This document shows, one piece after another, positions 1-9,924 of a stretch of 64,000 nt of DNA. A program made the translations under genes and the position numbers. The DNA comes from Trigonopsis variabilis (lineage: Eukaryota; Ascomycota; Trigonopsidomycetes; Trigonopsidales; Trigonopsidaceae), in assembly GCA_003707065.3 (NCBI GenBank), contig PPXM03000015.1, forward strand, positions 1 through 64,000, written 5' to 3'. The first letter of the stretch is position 1. Every line of letters starts with the position of its first letter. The notes below the pieces were generated by a model, which saw only the letters and a list, made by a program, of their open reading frames with translations, was not told where the DNA came from and did no database searches.

Positions 1-571
1 GCGTCATCTTCCAGCCTAGGACTTGGCCCACTAGAACGAAGGCACGAGAGAGATCCTTGTCAAGAATTCGAAGGGCAAGCTTGACCGCCTGCTCCAGAAC
101 TTCCTCAGGATCTCGTTTTCTTCTGAATTCCAAGATATATACAAAATCCGATAAAACAGGTTTATCATCACCTTGGCTATTCTCTCTTACAGACGTGATG
201 CCTAAGTGGACCTCTTCACGATAGTTAAGTGAAAAGTCCTCAATGCATATCATTTGAAGATGTCGCTTGAGGTGGTTGGCATCTGCAGTAGATTTCCAAA
301 TCTCCTGCAGATACCTCACTACCGTACTGTCCCATAGATATTCCGAACTTTCTGGGGCAGACAAAAGAGACAAGAGCTGGTAGTCGATAGGATTCTGGTC
401 CGCAGAAAGGAGGCTGCTGGTATCAAGACTAAGTCCTTTTAAGAGGAAGGTCCACAGACTTTCGCCAACAGAATATGTATAACCTTGCAAGAAATAGAAC
501 ATTCCCACACAAGTCGAATGAACGGCTGTTTCGTATTTATAAATGAACCGGACTTTATATTTTGGAGAAAG
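1..571 (-). CDS. Partial gene, PD-(D/E)XK nuclease-like part of an AAA-ATPase-like protein (tentative)
   Basis: An open frame runs on the minus strand from about 571 to the left window edge, so the C-terminus is missing; the first ATG in it is at 502. Near its start it reads YETAVHSTCVGMFYFLQGYT, which resembles the E..YH....G.L..L..Y pattern of the PD-(D/E)XK domain that follows AAA-ATPase-like domains. Further on, SDFVYILEFRRK and EEVLEQAVKLAL resemble that family's D...(I/L)EFK strand and the helix with EALEQ. The usual catalytic lysine would here be arginine. The residues just before the ATG look coding, so an upstream exon or an older, longer gene is likely. It may be whole or decayed; only part is in view. 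It lies in the gene-poor left arm beside a decayed kinase. The family call is inference from weak motifs. Confidence 0.4.
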
Positions 572-721
572 TTAGATTACGCAGAAATGTCTGTCATACG
601 CCTCCTTTCGCCTTGATAGCGGGAAAGTGACAAAATACGGCAGAACCCTACGTCAAGACAGAAACGTCACTAAAGTGTCTCAGTAAATATTGCTGACGTA
701 AGAGCCTTGTCAATTTCAATT

Positions 722-1124
722 TATATGTGTTGAATTTTGGTCGTGTCGGGGATGAACAATTCTTGTAAGATTTGTTCTTATGATGGGAAGCTCCCAACCA
801 CTCGTTGTATGCTCTTTAAAATTATCCGTACTTTCCCAAGTGGTAATCAGGAGGCTTATTTTCCTTTCACCTAGGCACATGGATTAGACAAGGCTGTCTT
901 ACATCAGCAACATTGCAAAAGACACTTAGGCGATGGCTCTATCTTGACATAGTTTTCTGACCCAAGTTTGTCACTTTGCAACAAAAATAAGCCTCTTGAT
1001 AACCATTAGAGAAAGTACGGATAATAGTAAAGAGCATACAAGTGGTGCTTCAGGAGCTTCCCATCATAAGAATAAATCTTACAAGAATTGTCCATCCTCG
1101 ACACAGCCAAAACTTAACATATGC
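722..1124. repeat. Imperfect inverted repeat, ~140 bp arms, ~120 bp loop
   Basis: The stretch 722-862 recurs in reverse complement at 984-1124. Shared blocks include CAATTCTTGTAAGAT, TTCTTATGATGGGAAGCTCC, TGTATGCTCTTTA, TTATCCGTACTTTC and GAGGCTTATTTT, with roughly four of five bases matching by eye. The 121 bp between the arms show no clear pairing or coding. This is a foldback or MITE-like arrangement, or a decayed palindromic insertion. No transposase is seen nearby and I could not define target-site duplications. Confidence 0.75.
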
Positions 1125-1819
1125 TTTAAAGTATCTTATCCTGCCTATTAAAATGACACTCGTTGCATATATTGGGCATTTGAATATGATCAAAAGATTA
1201 ACTTACGCAACCAACATAATGAAAGATATTGAAAGATATCTCGCTGACATCTGCCCGAAGATCTGATACCAGGCAAATGGGACGAATGCAAGTTCTAATA
1301 TCCTAGGTTCACCTAGATATCAGCTCATTCTTCCCCGTTTATCCGTTTTCTCCTGCGCAATATCTTTTTTAGAATAAGTCCAAACACCACGTCCTAGCCC
1401 TTTAGGAGCCAATCAAAAGTGCTTGGGAAACTCGAAAATACCATATATCTATTCCACTACTTTACGCATTTATCAACGTCAGAAGAAATTAAGACCAGTT
1501 AGTTCAGTCGACCACCTAAGTGTCTATTAATTAATACCACCTCGTTTCTGTGACAGAGTCAACTATCAGTCGAACAAAGTCTGGGTATGGAATATCCCAG
1601 TAAGCTTTCGTCTTTTTCGCTAGCCTTTAAGTTGAGTGCATATCTTACTTTATCCCAACAGTCCTCTCTGGTGATCCCAGATCAAGAGATGTTCCGGTCC
1701 TCTTCTCGGGGACTGAATGGCCTTGTAGGCTTTAGTGTAGCTTGCACGGCCTACGATTTCAGGTTTGCTCTTATCCAATCTGGTGTAATGGCTGCTCGGT
1801 TTCAAATGCATGACTGGCT
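1125..1819. other. No recognisable gene
   Basis: AT-rich stretch between the inverted repeat and the kinase relic. Short open frames exist at 1042-1266 and 1587-1871, but neither resembles a known protein. The second may include the eroded N-terminal end of the kinase relic that follows. Confidence 0.5.
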
Positions 1820-3338
1820 TTGGGACTCTTTGACGTTGATTTGCCCAAGGGGCACAGTGGAATCTCGATGATTCCAAAGTCGTTGGATGACAAAGACGTG
1901 ATCGGCTTTCTGACTCAAGTGAACGACAATCTCCTCCTATCATGTGATGTCTCACTGTACTTGGACACTTCTTTGCGGCTTCGTTCTTTATCCTACGACC
2001 GTGAAATTGACATGGCGATTTGTCCGTCAGAATCAGCCACGAGGTTTACTGATATTCTTGTGCCGATCGATCTTAAACCAGGGGAAAATGATGCAAAAGC
2101 CTGATATCTGCAACTGGTCTAAAGAGTCCGTAATATTTTTCTCGAAGATCCTGGGACGACTTTGTCATTGGCGTCACGGTCATTGCCTAACCCCAGCCTT
2201 GGTATTTTGATCGGTCAGGGTCCTATGCGTTTAAAACGCTGGATCTGGAAAATGCAGGACATATCGTCAACGTGCTCTACTCGCTGTTGTTAGCGCCGCA
2301 GTGTAGATTGGGAAGACACGGCACTGAAATGAGTTACCGAAGGTGTTTCATATTCTTTAGTGCAGCCACTCTCGACTGAAATGAGGCTTTGGGCACCTGG
2401 CATAATTCTGAGAGAGAATTCAGATCCCACAGGGTAGAGCGTGATCATCAAAGACAGCTGGGTGCAAATAGACCGCCCTTCTGAGCTAGCACTCTTGGAA
2501 CGGGTACGAGGCCATGACTACGTGCCAGAGCTGTTCGGCAGGCTCGTTATGGGAAAAGATACTTGGTGACTGGGAAGAAGGACGGTGGCCTTTCTCACTG
2601 ATATAAGGAACGGTGACCATAGGATCTTTTTCCTGGAAAAGATTGTTATGCCTAGATATGTACCACTTCAAGAGCTGCACCGCCCTAGCCTAGTTGTCGC
2701 TTGCATCTTGAATGCAATAAAAGGTTAATTACATGCTCTTTCACTCCAACTCCAGGACATAGAGAGCTCGCACGCTGTGGAATTCTTCATAGGGACGTAA
2801 GCTAGGGCAACATTATGTACAACCCTAGAAGGAGGTCAGGCGTGATGATAGATCTTGATCTTGCTATCTTGATCGATCAGTCCTATAGAATGGGAGGCAC
2901 TCGAATTGCGAGTAACTTTTTTGTGGCTCGGGGTGTTTGGAAAACAAATGAGTCTACGATTCTGGGTGACTTGGAGTCTTCTTTTGGACTAATGTTTTCT
3001 TTTATATATTCTGTTTTAAGGAAAGCCTTCGAGATCGTTTCACGTGCTGCCTAGATAGACATTTCGTTTATGCGATGCTTTCCAGCATAAAAGAGCCCCA
3101 GATCATAAGCAGCGGTGCGCTTATTAAGAGTCTGCTATATCCATCTGCTTATGAAGAGATTGAACAGAAACCTCTAGACACATATGTACACCAGTGCTGG
3201 AAAGAGTCTATAGAGGTACTCGAAGTTTTTGCGAAAGTTCTGGACCATCCCGCAGTAGAAAATCCTCATGATATTGTATTAGCTTGGTTAGAACCACCCA
3301 TCCTTGAAAAGTATATGAGAGAAACAGGGCTTGATTGA
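1820..3338 (+). pseudogene. Decayed FunK1-type fungal protein kinase (copy A)
   Basis: FunK1 kinases are a fungus-expanded family of atypical Ser/Thr kinases of mostly unknown role. Family landmarks appear in the right order but spread over several frames: RFTDILVPIDLKPGEN (N-terminal domain) near 2053-2090, YFDRSGSYAFKTLDL near 2205, SVIIKDSWVQ near 2440, CGILHRDVS then GNIMYNPRRRSGVMIDLDLA (HRD catalytic loop and DFG-equivalent) near 2775-2855, GDLESSFGLMF near 2970, and a C-terminal segment DTYVHQCWKESIEVLEVFAK near 3177-3240. In-frame stops and frame changes separate them, so this is a relic. Its length (about 1.5-1.8 kb) fits a nearly full-length gene. The C-terminal segment has the same layout as the second relic at 38-40 kb. 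The family call is firm; the 5' limit is not. Confidence 0.8.
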
Positions 3339-5724
3339 ACTGAATTCCGTAATATCTTCTGCATGTAATGCGGGAGTATCAGAATGGCTATTACGTGGAC
3401 TTTGCTGGTCGGCAATATGGAGCAGCATCAATGGATAAGACACGTACATCAAGCTTCAGCGACTTCCTTCTCGTCTGAAAGTGATAACTCATCTTACGGT
3501 AGCAACAGTAGAGATCATGAAGAGCGTAGGCAAAAAAAATGGAGAAGGCAGTTAAAGCTACATTGGAAGTCTTTCTTACAAAACAGGTGTAGATCTTTCA
3601 AGGCTGATGCCCCCGAGAACAATTTCAATCGCGAAAAAATCTAGGTGTTACCCGGAACACTACATCAAGAGCCCTCGATTAATAATAAAAACTGCATATC
3701 TGAGATGCCTAACAGATCCTATGGGTAAGCAGAAGCTTTTTCCAAGCATTCGATTCCATAGCGCTTAGAAGTCTAGAAGTTAAACAGGAAACGTGCCCAA
3801 TGGACAAAATACCGGTATGAATATCAACTATGAGGCGGGATACCTAGCTCACTTGTTGCTACATTTGTCTCATCTTTGCTGGTAAACTATTCCATCGTCG
3901 CGATGAGACGCCAGAGACGCGGGTTGTATTTTTATGGCCTAGATAGAACTATGCCTGATTAGGTTTTTTCCTGGCGTTTTCTAATGCCCTTCCGCTAACG
4001 TGCTTTCCTTCCAGTTTATTTGCTAGCCCCTCCGTGACACTGTTATAATTGCACTGAAGATTTTTTTGGTGCGATCTAATGACGTTTCAGCTATTGGCAA
4101 GTTATAAGTAATTCAAGATGATAGATGAGTGTAGTTGCAAATATTGGGATACATAGGACAGTAGTCTATGTACACTCCATGGAATTTGGCAGTATCTGCT
4201 CAGATGGTACTGGCATACGCAAAAGCAAGCTGTTCTAGTGTATATAATTGTGATAGCGAAAAAGAGAAGAGAGTCTTAGACTGCACATGAGAAGTTCAAC
4301 TCCTCTAGAGTAAAACTAGTAGGCAAGCAGCTGGTGCATGGGAAGGCTCAATAAAGGACTCAAACTAGAGCAAAATTTTCAAACAAGCTAATGGTACAGT
4401 TTAAACGTTAGGCTATACTAACGTGCTATGACATTCAACTGTCTAATACATAATAAAAAGCTGCATTCATCCTGCATTTTAGCGGTTAAGTTCCTATATT
4501 CAACTGAGCATATTGGCCTATCGTGCGATTTCACCCTAAACTATATGTTGATGATCTGTAACATTATCAACTCTCCACATATCCTTGGAGTGCATTTATT
4601 TGGAAACCATCTAGCAACTAGTCTTGCATACCACTGCAAGATAAGACCCCAGGAGACCACAAATGACGGCATAGATTCCGAGAATAATAAAGAAGTACAA
4701 AGAAGCAATAATCAAACACCTTGAATTAGCATTTGTATTCCTAATATCCATATCGGAACCGTTAGATGTTGTTAAGTCAAAGTATTCCTCTATGACCTAC
4801 GCCGCTATTTAGGTCATAGAGGCATATATCCTTTTAGGATGCCTTCTTTTATATTTTAATACCATTTACTCAATGGTAGTAGAAGCCAAAAGCCCCAGAA
4901 CAGTCTCTTGGTGAACTTGGATGACGTAGGGGCTAGAAGGACTGACTATTGTCCACAGATTCTTTTTCAAGTTTATACCAAGAGCGATGAGAATAATTCG
5001 GGCAATGAGAAAGTCCTCTTTAAAGCGCTTCTTGAGGAGGATACTTATTCAAAATATACCCCTTGACGACTATGATTCAGAAAATAATACGAATTACCTT
5101 GAACTTTTACCATTTGAGTCATGATCCGCCAAGTTCATTATTTTCAATATGAATGACGTCTTAATATAGACCTTCGTATAATGTGTTGAGTCCTAAAGAC
5201 ATTCTATGTAGCTGCAAACAAGGAGTCTTAGCATTGAAGTGGAATCCTGGCAATGTGTAGTCAGATTAAGTGCACATGAGAGACTTCCAAGTCTAGATAT
5301 CTAGCAAATGCTTCCTTCTAAATTGTCGCAACTGCTTATCCAACCCTTCGCCTCGTCGGGTTTGACTGTCTCAAGAAGAATGAATAGTGATGTCGGCTTT
5401 GTAATTATGATGAGAGTACTCTCTTTATGCCATAGTAGATCTGTCCCAGTTCTATTATCACTACATGCTCACGTGGTTAGTGGGATTATTCTTATAGCAG
5501 CAAAATAAAGACTCTTGCATGAGGTCCTTTGCTTGACCTTTTCTTACTTATCTCGTTACTTTCCAATAGTTTCCAGATTTTATTTTCAATTTTTCCGACA
5601 TTAGTTTATCTCATTTACATTGGTGTCGGAGTGTGAATGAGATTCTAGGACATGGCGCATAGTCCTGGAGGCGCCATCTAGCCCCTCAAATGTCAGGTCT
5701 TTCAGAGTACGCTAGGGTAAAGAA
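3339..5724. other. Gene-poor stretch, nothing recognised
   Basis: About 2.4 kb with only short open frames (for example 3384-3644, 4428-4724 and 5308-5508), none resembling a known protein. Base composition is AT-rich compared with the rest of the window. A short perfect hairpin lies at 4787-4822. Confidence 0.5.
4787..4822. repeat. Short perfect hairpin, 12 bp stem
   Basis: CCTCTATGACCT at 4787-4798 is exactly reverse-complemented at 4811-4822, with a 12 nt loop. It lies far from any confident gene, so a terminator role cannot be argued. It may be a trace of a small mobile element or chance. Confidence 0.5.
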
Positions 5725-5734
5725 TTATAAATAG
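5725..5734 (+). promoter_or_regulatory. TATA-like box ahead of the 5779 gene model
   Basis: The sequence TTATAAATAG lies about 50 bp before the ATG at 5779. Position and sequence fit a fungal TATA element, and this supports the idea that the downstream model is or was a gene. Confidence 0.35.
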
Positions 5735-5778
5735 AAACCAGTCCTTGGCGGCTGTTCCACTGATAAGATCACTTGGAA

Positions 5779-6806
5779 ATGTCTTCTTTAGAAAAGGAAG
5801 AAAAAGAATCGTTGATCACTGTTGAAGGTGATTCAGCATTTTTGATGAACTCCCCTATTTTCGATGCCATTGTAAGGATAACTTTAGGAATGTGCTGTAT
5901 GGCTGAATTTGTCCTTTTTATGGCTTCGATTCTTGGGATGCAAACGCTAGCGTTTCTTCTATTTGCTAAACTGATTTGCTTAACCAGCGACCTGATCTTC
6001 TTCATTTTTGGCTTCGAGTCTCCAAACGTCGTCGTGGACTTTTCAGAAAATTCGTGTCCGACATCTTGATTTTACTTCTTGTAGCTTTTTGGATGCTCAT
6101 TGTCAATGTCTGTCTCCTGTGACGTGGTTCAGCCTTGGCACCTTAGGGCTAATAATCGACTAATGGTTCCGCGCTTTCTTCCAGTTGTATTATTACGGAA
6201 AGCTTATCATAGTGAGTAATCCAATCTATGCGTATCCAGAGCTCTTTATATATATAAGATCTAGCAAATAATATCGAGAAGTAGATTCCTGAAAGTTCTC
6301 AGAAACAAAAATGCAAATCTTAGAAGAAGCCTTTGGCTGTGCAAGTGATAAGCAATTAGATACACTCTTGGCTACTTTTCTTTGGTAACACTCTGCCATA
6401 ACTCACACCTGTAAACGAGATACTTATTTTTACTTACTTTGCAATGTAGCTGATTGAAGGCGTGCAATATTAATAGGACCAGACTCGCCTGACATTTAAA
6501 CCGAAACACGATTTCTTATATTATATGTGTCTCACAATTTTCGCTACTTTTCTATTGACAAGATAAGATCTGATGAATCTCATTTACTTGCAACATCTAA
6601 TAGGCTTTTTCTTACATGAACTTCATTGACAGGGTCGCGGTGCACGTATGCCAATTGAAGTATATGCGGAGGATTGGAATGAAGAGACTCAATCCTATAG
6701 TCCCGGTTGGCCCTTTCTGAGACATTTGCTTGAAGACTGGAAAGACCATATACTTACTGTTTTCTTGCCTGGTTTTTCTGTCGTGGTACTGGCTGGATAC
6801 CATTAA
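5779..6806 (+). CDS. Possible four-exon gene for a small membrane protein of unknown family
   Basis: Not recognised. A consistent model is join(5779..6017, 6047..6107, 6185..6211, 6633..6806), 166 aa, with all four junctions in phase. The first intron would be only 29 nt (GT..TTTTCAG), the second 77 nt with CTAAT before CTTTCTTCCAG, and the third 421 nt starting GTGAGT. The protein begins MSSLEKEEKESLITVEGDSA and has three hydrophobic stretches (about residues 32-50, 54-78 and 84-100). An acidic loop (YAEDWNEETQSYSPGWPF) follows, then a C-terminal hydrophobic segment ending AGYH. A TATA-like box lies about 50 bp upstream. The long third intron is unlike others in the window and may hold an insertion. 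Without transcripts it could equally be a decayed gene; exon 1 alone is the best-supported part. Confidence 0.35.
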
Positions 6807-8089
6807 TGACCTGCTTTTTTGAACAATACATAGGTGTCGTATTCTGCAAGCTTTTAAGCAAATTCGATTTCTTGTTTCTTCAGCTGAGAGCTATCATTAT
6901 CTTGGAGGTTGGAAATACAAAGCAAACCGTGGAAGTCCTTCCGGGATCCCATCTGAATCACTCATGCTGTTTATACGTTTTGTGTTTATTTATTGAACCG
7001 GGGTTAATAACTACCAAACTGTACAAAAAGTTAATTTTGTACGTGATCAGTACCCGAAGCTCCCCCATGGATAAAAGAAGATCCACATAATAATATTATT
7101 AGAGACATTAGGGATTTGGTCATTAAGTAGACCATTTTCTTCATCTGGAAACCGTTGTCCTTCGGATGTTTCACGCTTTGATGTGGCTTTATAGCATTTT
7201 TGCTTGACGGACGTATTATGAGAACATGAAATCGTTAGAGCTCACTTTGGTGTATGACAGTGTGAAATCCTATAATAGTCCTATGTACTTAGTTGACTGT
7301 AAGGTCTCTACAGGTACTTTTATCTCACTACTCGAACTGATTTCCATTCTTTCGCTGCTGAGTGTTGCCAAGTTGGAACACATGTAACAATTGCTGTGAC
7401 ACGACTGGACACAACAACAGATACTTAAACATGGCCGGCCATAAGAATATAGTTGCGAGCCGAATTAAAGGCTATATAGGGATTATTTATGCATACAGTT
7501 AATTCAAGCTGGATTTAGTCTACTATCTGTATCTCACTTTTGCAACTTTTGCATTCCTGCTTGATCAAGGCTTGAGAACGCCTTTCCGATCCATCAGGCG
7601 TGCAACACAATCTAGACTGAGGTTGCTACCAGCGAGTGTGATCACCAAGAAAAGCTTGTTCGTATTACCACTAAGTACATGTTTTAATAGATTAAATAAT
7701 GAATCAAGTCATCATCAAAGTGGTCCGATTAATGGTCTGATTAATGATCTGACAAATGGCCTGATCCTCAATCGTAGTGCCCATTCTCGAATGCTGGGGA
7801 GAGTGGTGGATTCGTTGCGACGGATTCGTAACACGTATTATAGCGCTACGACACGCGCTCGTCTACAAAGAGGTCTCCATATCCTAACGCTACCACGAAC
7901 TTTCTTGCGTCTTTCTTGTCAGCTTGTTACATTTCATATAACTATTCGCTACTGCTATCTTTCATACCTGTATTTATACTCACAGGTGTATTAGACTTTC
8001 TATCTGCGCATATATTGCTTATACCTTGAGACGCTTTTCTTGGACAGGCTTGCTATATACCTCCTGCTCTTGTCTACACCTTGTCTAAA
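6807..8089. other. Gene-poor stretch with one unassigned open frame
   Basis: No recognised gene. A plus-strand frame stays open from about 7511 to 7994 without an early ATG. It reads hydrophobic at first (LDLVYYLYLTFATFAFLLDQ), then Arg/Ser-rich, and includes an internal near-repeat GPINGLINDLTNGLI from a triplicated ~12 bp unit near 7725-7765. It could be a relic or chance. Confidence 0.3.
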
Positions 8090-8722
8090 ATGGTTTCCTG
8101 GACTCCGATACTGGACGACCAGTTGTGCGGTCTTCGAGATGGCGGCCGATCTTGGGTCGCCATCGAACGCGAGATGAATATCCCATTTGAAGAATGTATT
8201 GTTCGCTATCAAGAGCTGGTTGAGCCAGAAACCTGTCCTTCGACCATCTCAAAGCTTATCAATCAACCATGTCACTTTGACTCAGCATTTGATCGGGCCA
8301 AACGGCAGTGGATATCGTCTGAAGGCGCTGTCAAAGCTCAGGCACGCGCTCCTCTTTCAGATATCAAGAATTCTCGGCTGAATACATCAAAGCCGCCTAT
8401 CGAAGAGAATTCGAAATACTCTTTACTGATTAAGAGTAAGGAGTCTTGTGATACCTATAAGATACGGAAACTGAGTGGGCATGTCGAGGCTCTGAAGGAC
8501 CACTCTGATGCCAACAGGCCGTCCTATTTTACACCTGCCCAAGCAGAGACGGTGGTCTCACTACGGCGAGAAAGTGGTCTAGCATTCAACCGAATTGTTG
8601 AGATTGTCAAGGCAGATCAGATTCGAAACAATGAAATGACAGAAAAGGACTTGTGGAGGATGGAAGCCGTGGCTCGAGCATTATATAACAAGGCGGTTGC
8701 CAGAGAGTATACGATGATATGA
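8090..8722 (+). CDS. Myb/SANT-like domain protein, function unknown
   Basis: A single-exon frame of 210 aa; the first ATG is at 8090, and upstream in-frame codons lack another. The N-terminus has the spacing of a Myb/SANT helix-turn-helix: WTPILDDQLCGLRDGGRSW, then AIEREMNIPFEECIVRYQEL, with tryptophan at the first core position and G.SW before the second helix. Such domains bind DNA or histone tails. The middle (residues about 85-145) is polar and low in motifs. The C-terminal third is predicted helical (AETVVSLRRESGLAFNRIVE) and could be a second, more diverged domain. It converges with SDH3, ending 48 bp away. The DNA-binding role is inference; no family symbol can be given. Confidence 0.65.
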   Translation: MVSWTPILDDQLCGLRDGGRSWVAIEREMNIPFEECIVRYQELVEPETCPSTISKLINQPCHFDSAFDRAKRQWISSEGAVKAQARAPLSDIKNSRLNTSKPPIEENSKYSLLIKSKESCDTYKIRKLSGHVEALKDHSDANRPSYFTPAQAETVVSLRRESGLAFNRIVEIVKADQIRNNEMTEKDLWRMEAVARALYNKAVAREYTMI

Positions 8723-8770
8723 GAGGAAGATATAATAACCGGTTAATGTGTATTTAGTACTATCTCCATT

Positions 8771-9358
8771 CTAAAGGAAAGGAAGAAGAAGGGTGCTGAG
8801 GGCAGTCAAGCCAAGGACTGCATAGCCTGTCCGATAGACACCCTTGACCGTAAGCTCTGTGGTCGTATCCCAGATCAAGTGACGAATACCGTTCCAGCAG
8901 TGGAAGGTGAAAGGAGCGGAGATGATGAATTTGGCCAAGTACTTGATGACGAGAGGGAGAGCACCGGCAAGACCAATCACGCCAGCGGAAGTAAATCCAA
9001 GACCAACAGCAGGAAGAAGGGTGTATCCGAGGAAGAAGCCGTAAAACGCAAAGCCAAAGATCACACCAGTGATACGATGGAGACCGGAAAGTACCCAGGT
9101 AAGCTGAGGTTGATAGATTTGAAGATGGGGAGAGGTGGGTCGGTGGAGACGTTGTTTGACCAAGATATCATAGGCCTCTTTAGGGGTTGTCTTAAGGATC
9201 TCGGGTTTGGTTGATTGCTGACGAGCCAAAGGCCTAGGGGTAAGTTCGGAACAAGTCGGATCATACCTGTAAGCAGACAAGAGAAGTCGAGATGCCGGCA
9301 CAGCAGGGCGGAAGATTGCCGAACGAAGAGAAGTGTTTGTGATTGTTCGGAGAGACAT
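8771..9358 (-). CDS. SDH3: Succinate dehydrogenase cytochrome b subunit, mitochondrial
   Basis: Membrane anchor of complex II (succinate:ubiquinone oxidoreductase), inner mitochondrial membrane; it helps bind haem b and ubiquinone. The frame runs further upstream, but the first ATG is at 9358, giving 195 aa starting MSLRTITNTSLRSAIF. This is an Arg/Ser-rich, acid-free presequence as expected for import. The family signature RPTSPHLQIYQPQLTW followed by LSGLHRITG is present, with the conserved SPHL..Y.PQ and HR.TG residues. A second signature, HCWNGIRHLIWD, carries the haem-ligand histidine region. Three hydrophobic helices follow (about residues 88-110, 117-140 and 168-193). Intronless. Length is typical. 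It converges with the Myb-like gene. Confidence 0.95.
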   Translation of the reverse strand: MSLRTITNTSLRSAIFRPAVPASRLLLSAYRYDPTCSELTPRPLARQQSTKPEILKTTPKEAYDILVKQRLHRPTSPHLQIYQPQLTWVLSGLHRITGVIFGFAFYGFFLGYTLLPAVGLGFTSAGVIGLAGALPLVIKYLAKFIISAPFTFHCWNGIRHLIWDTTTELTVKGVYRTGYAVLGLTALSTLLLPFL

Positions 9359-9924
9359 TTGTTTAGGACGGTAGGTTGGCGTCGACGGACAGGGAAGAGA
9401 TGTGTGGGGGAGGGTGACCAATCACATGAGGTGGAATTGCAAGACATAGCTGTCACTACGTTGCTTCACATAGCGGCATATCCGCAACAACGGACAGGCC
9501 CTGCTACTTTATAAGGCGCTGGTTGACTAGTTACATCCCTGCTTCCTTTTTCTGTGTCTAGGAGAGATGAGTCTTGCCATTCTCATTTACTTTTGGGAAG
9601 GGAGCTAGAAAGATAAAAGACGCCCGATTAATCGCATGTCAGTGAATGTTATTGGATGTGCTTCATGCCCGGGTGATATTTGTAATTGCGCTTTAGCTTT
9701 GTAGAAAAGTTTTTCACTGTAGCCACAGTTCGTTTTGTCGGGGACTGGGACACTTACCAAGATCTGTCGCAAAATGTATACAATGTTACTAAATTATACG
9801 CCAATTACTTTACAAAGGCATAATCAGGGAGATGTACCCTAGGGCGCTGAGGAAGGCAAGTGTCCCTTGGGAATATTCTGAGCTACACCGATACATTCCA
9901 CTCGACCTCACGACCTCAGTGGCA
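9359..9924. other. Intergenic region between divergent SDH3 and XPB
   Basis: About 570 bp separating two divergently transcribed genes, so it should hold both promoters. I see no clear TATA box, open frame or repeat of note. Confidence 0.5.

Noticed and set aside
1650-1955. A 101-codon minus-strand frame near the kinase relic
   Set aside because: No family likeness; it overlaps the plus-strand kinase remnant and sits in decayed DNA.
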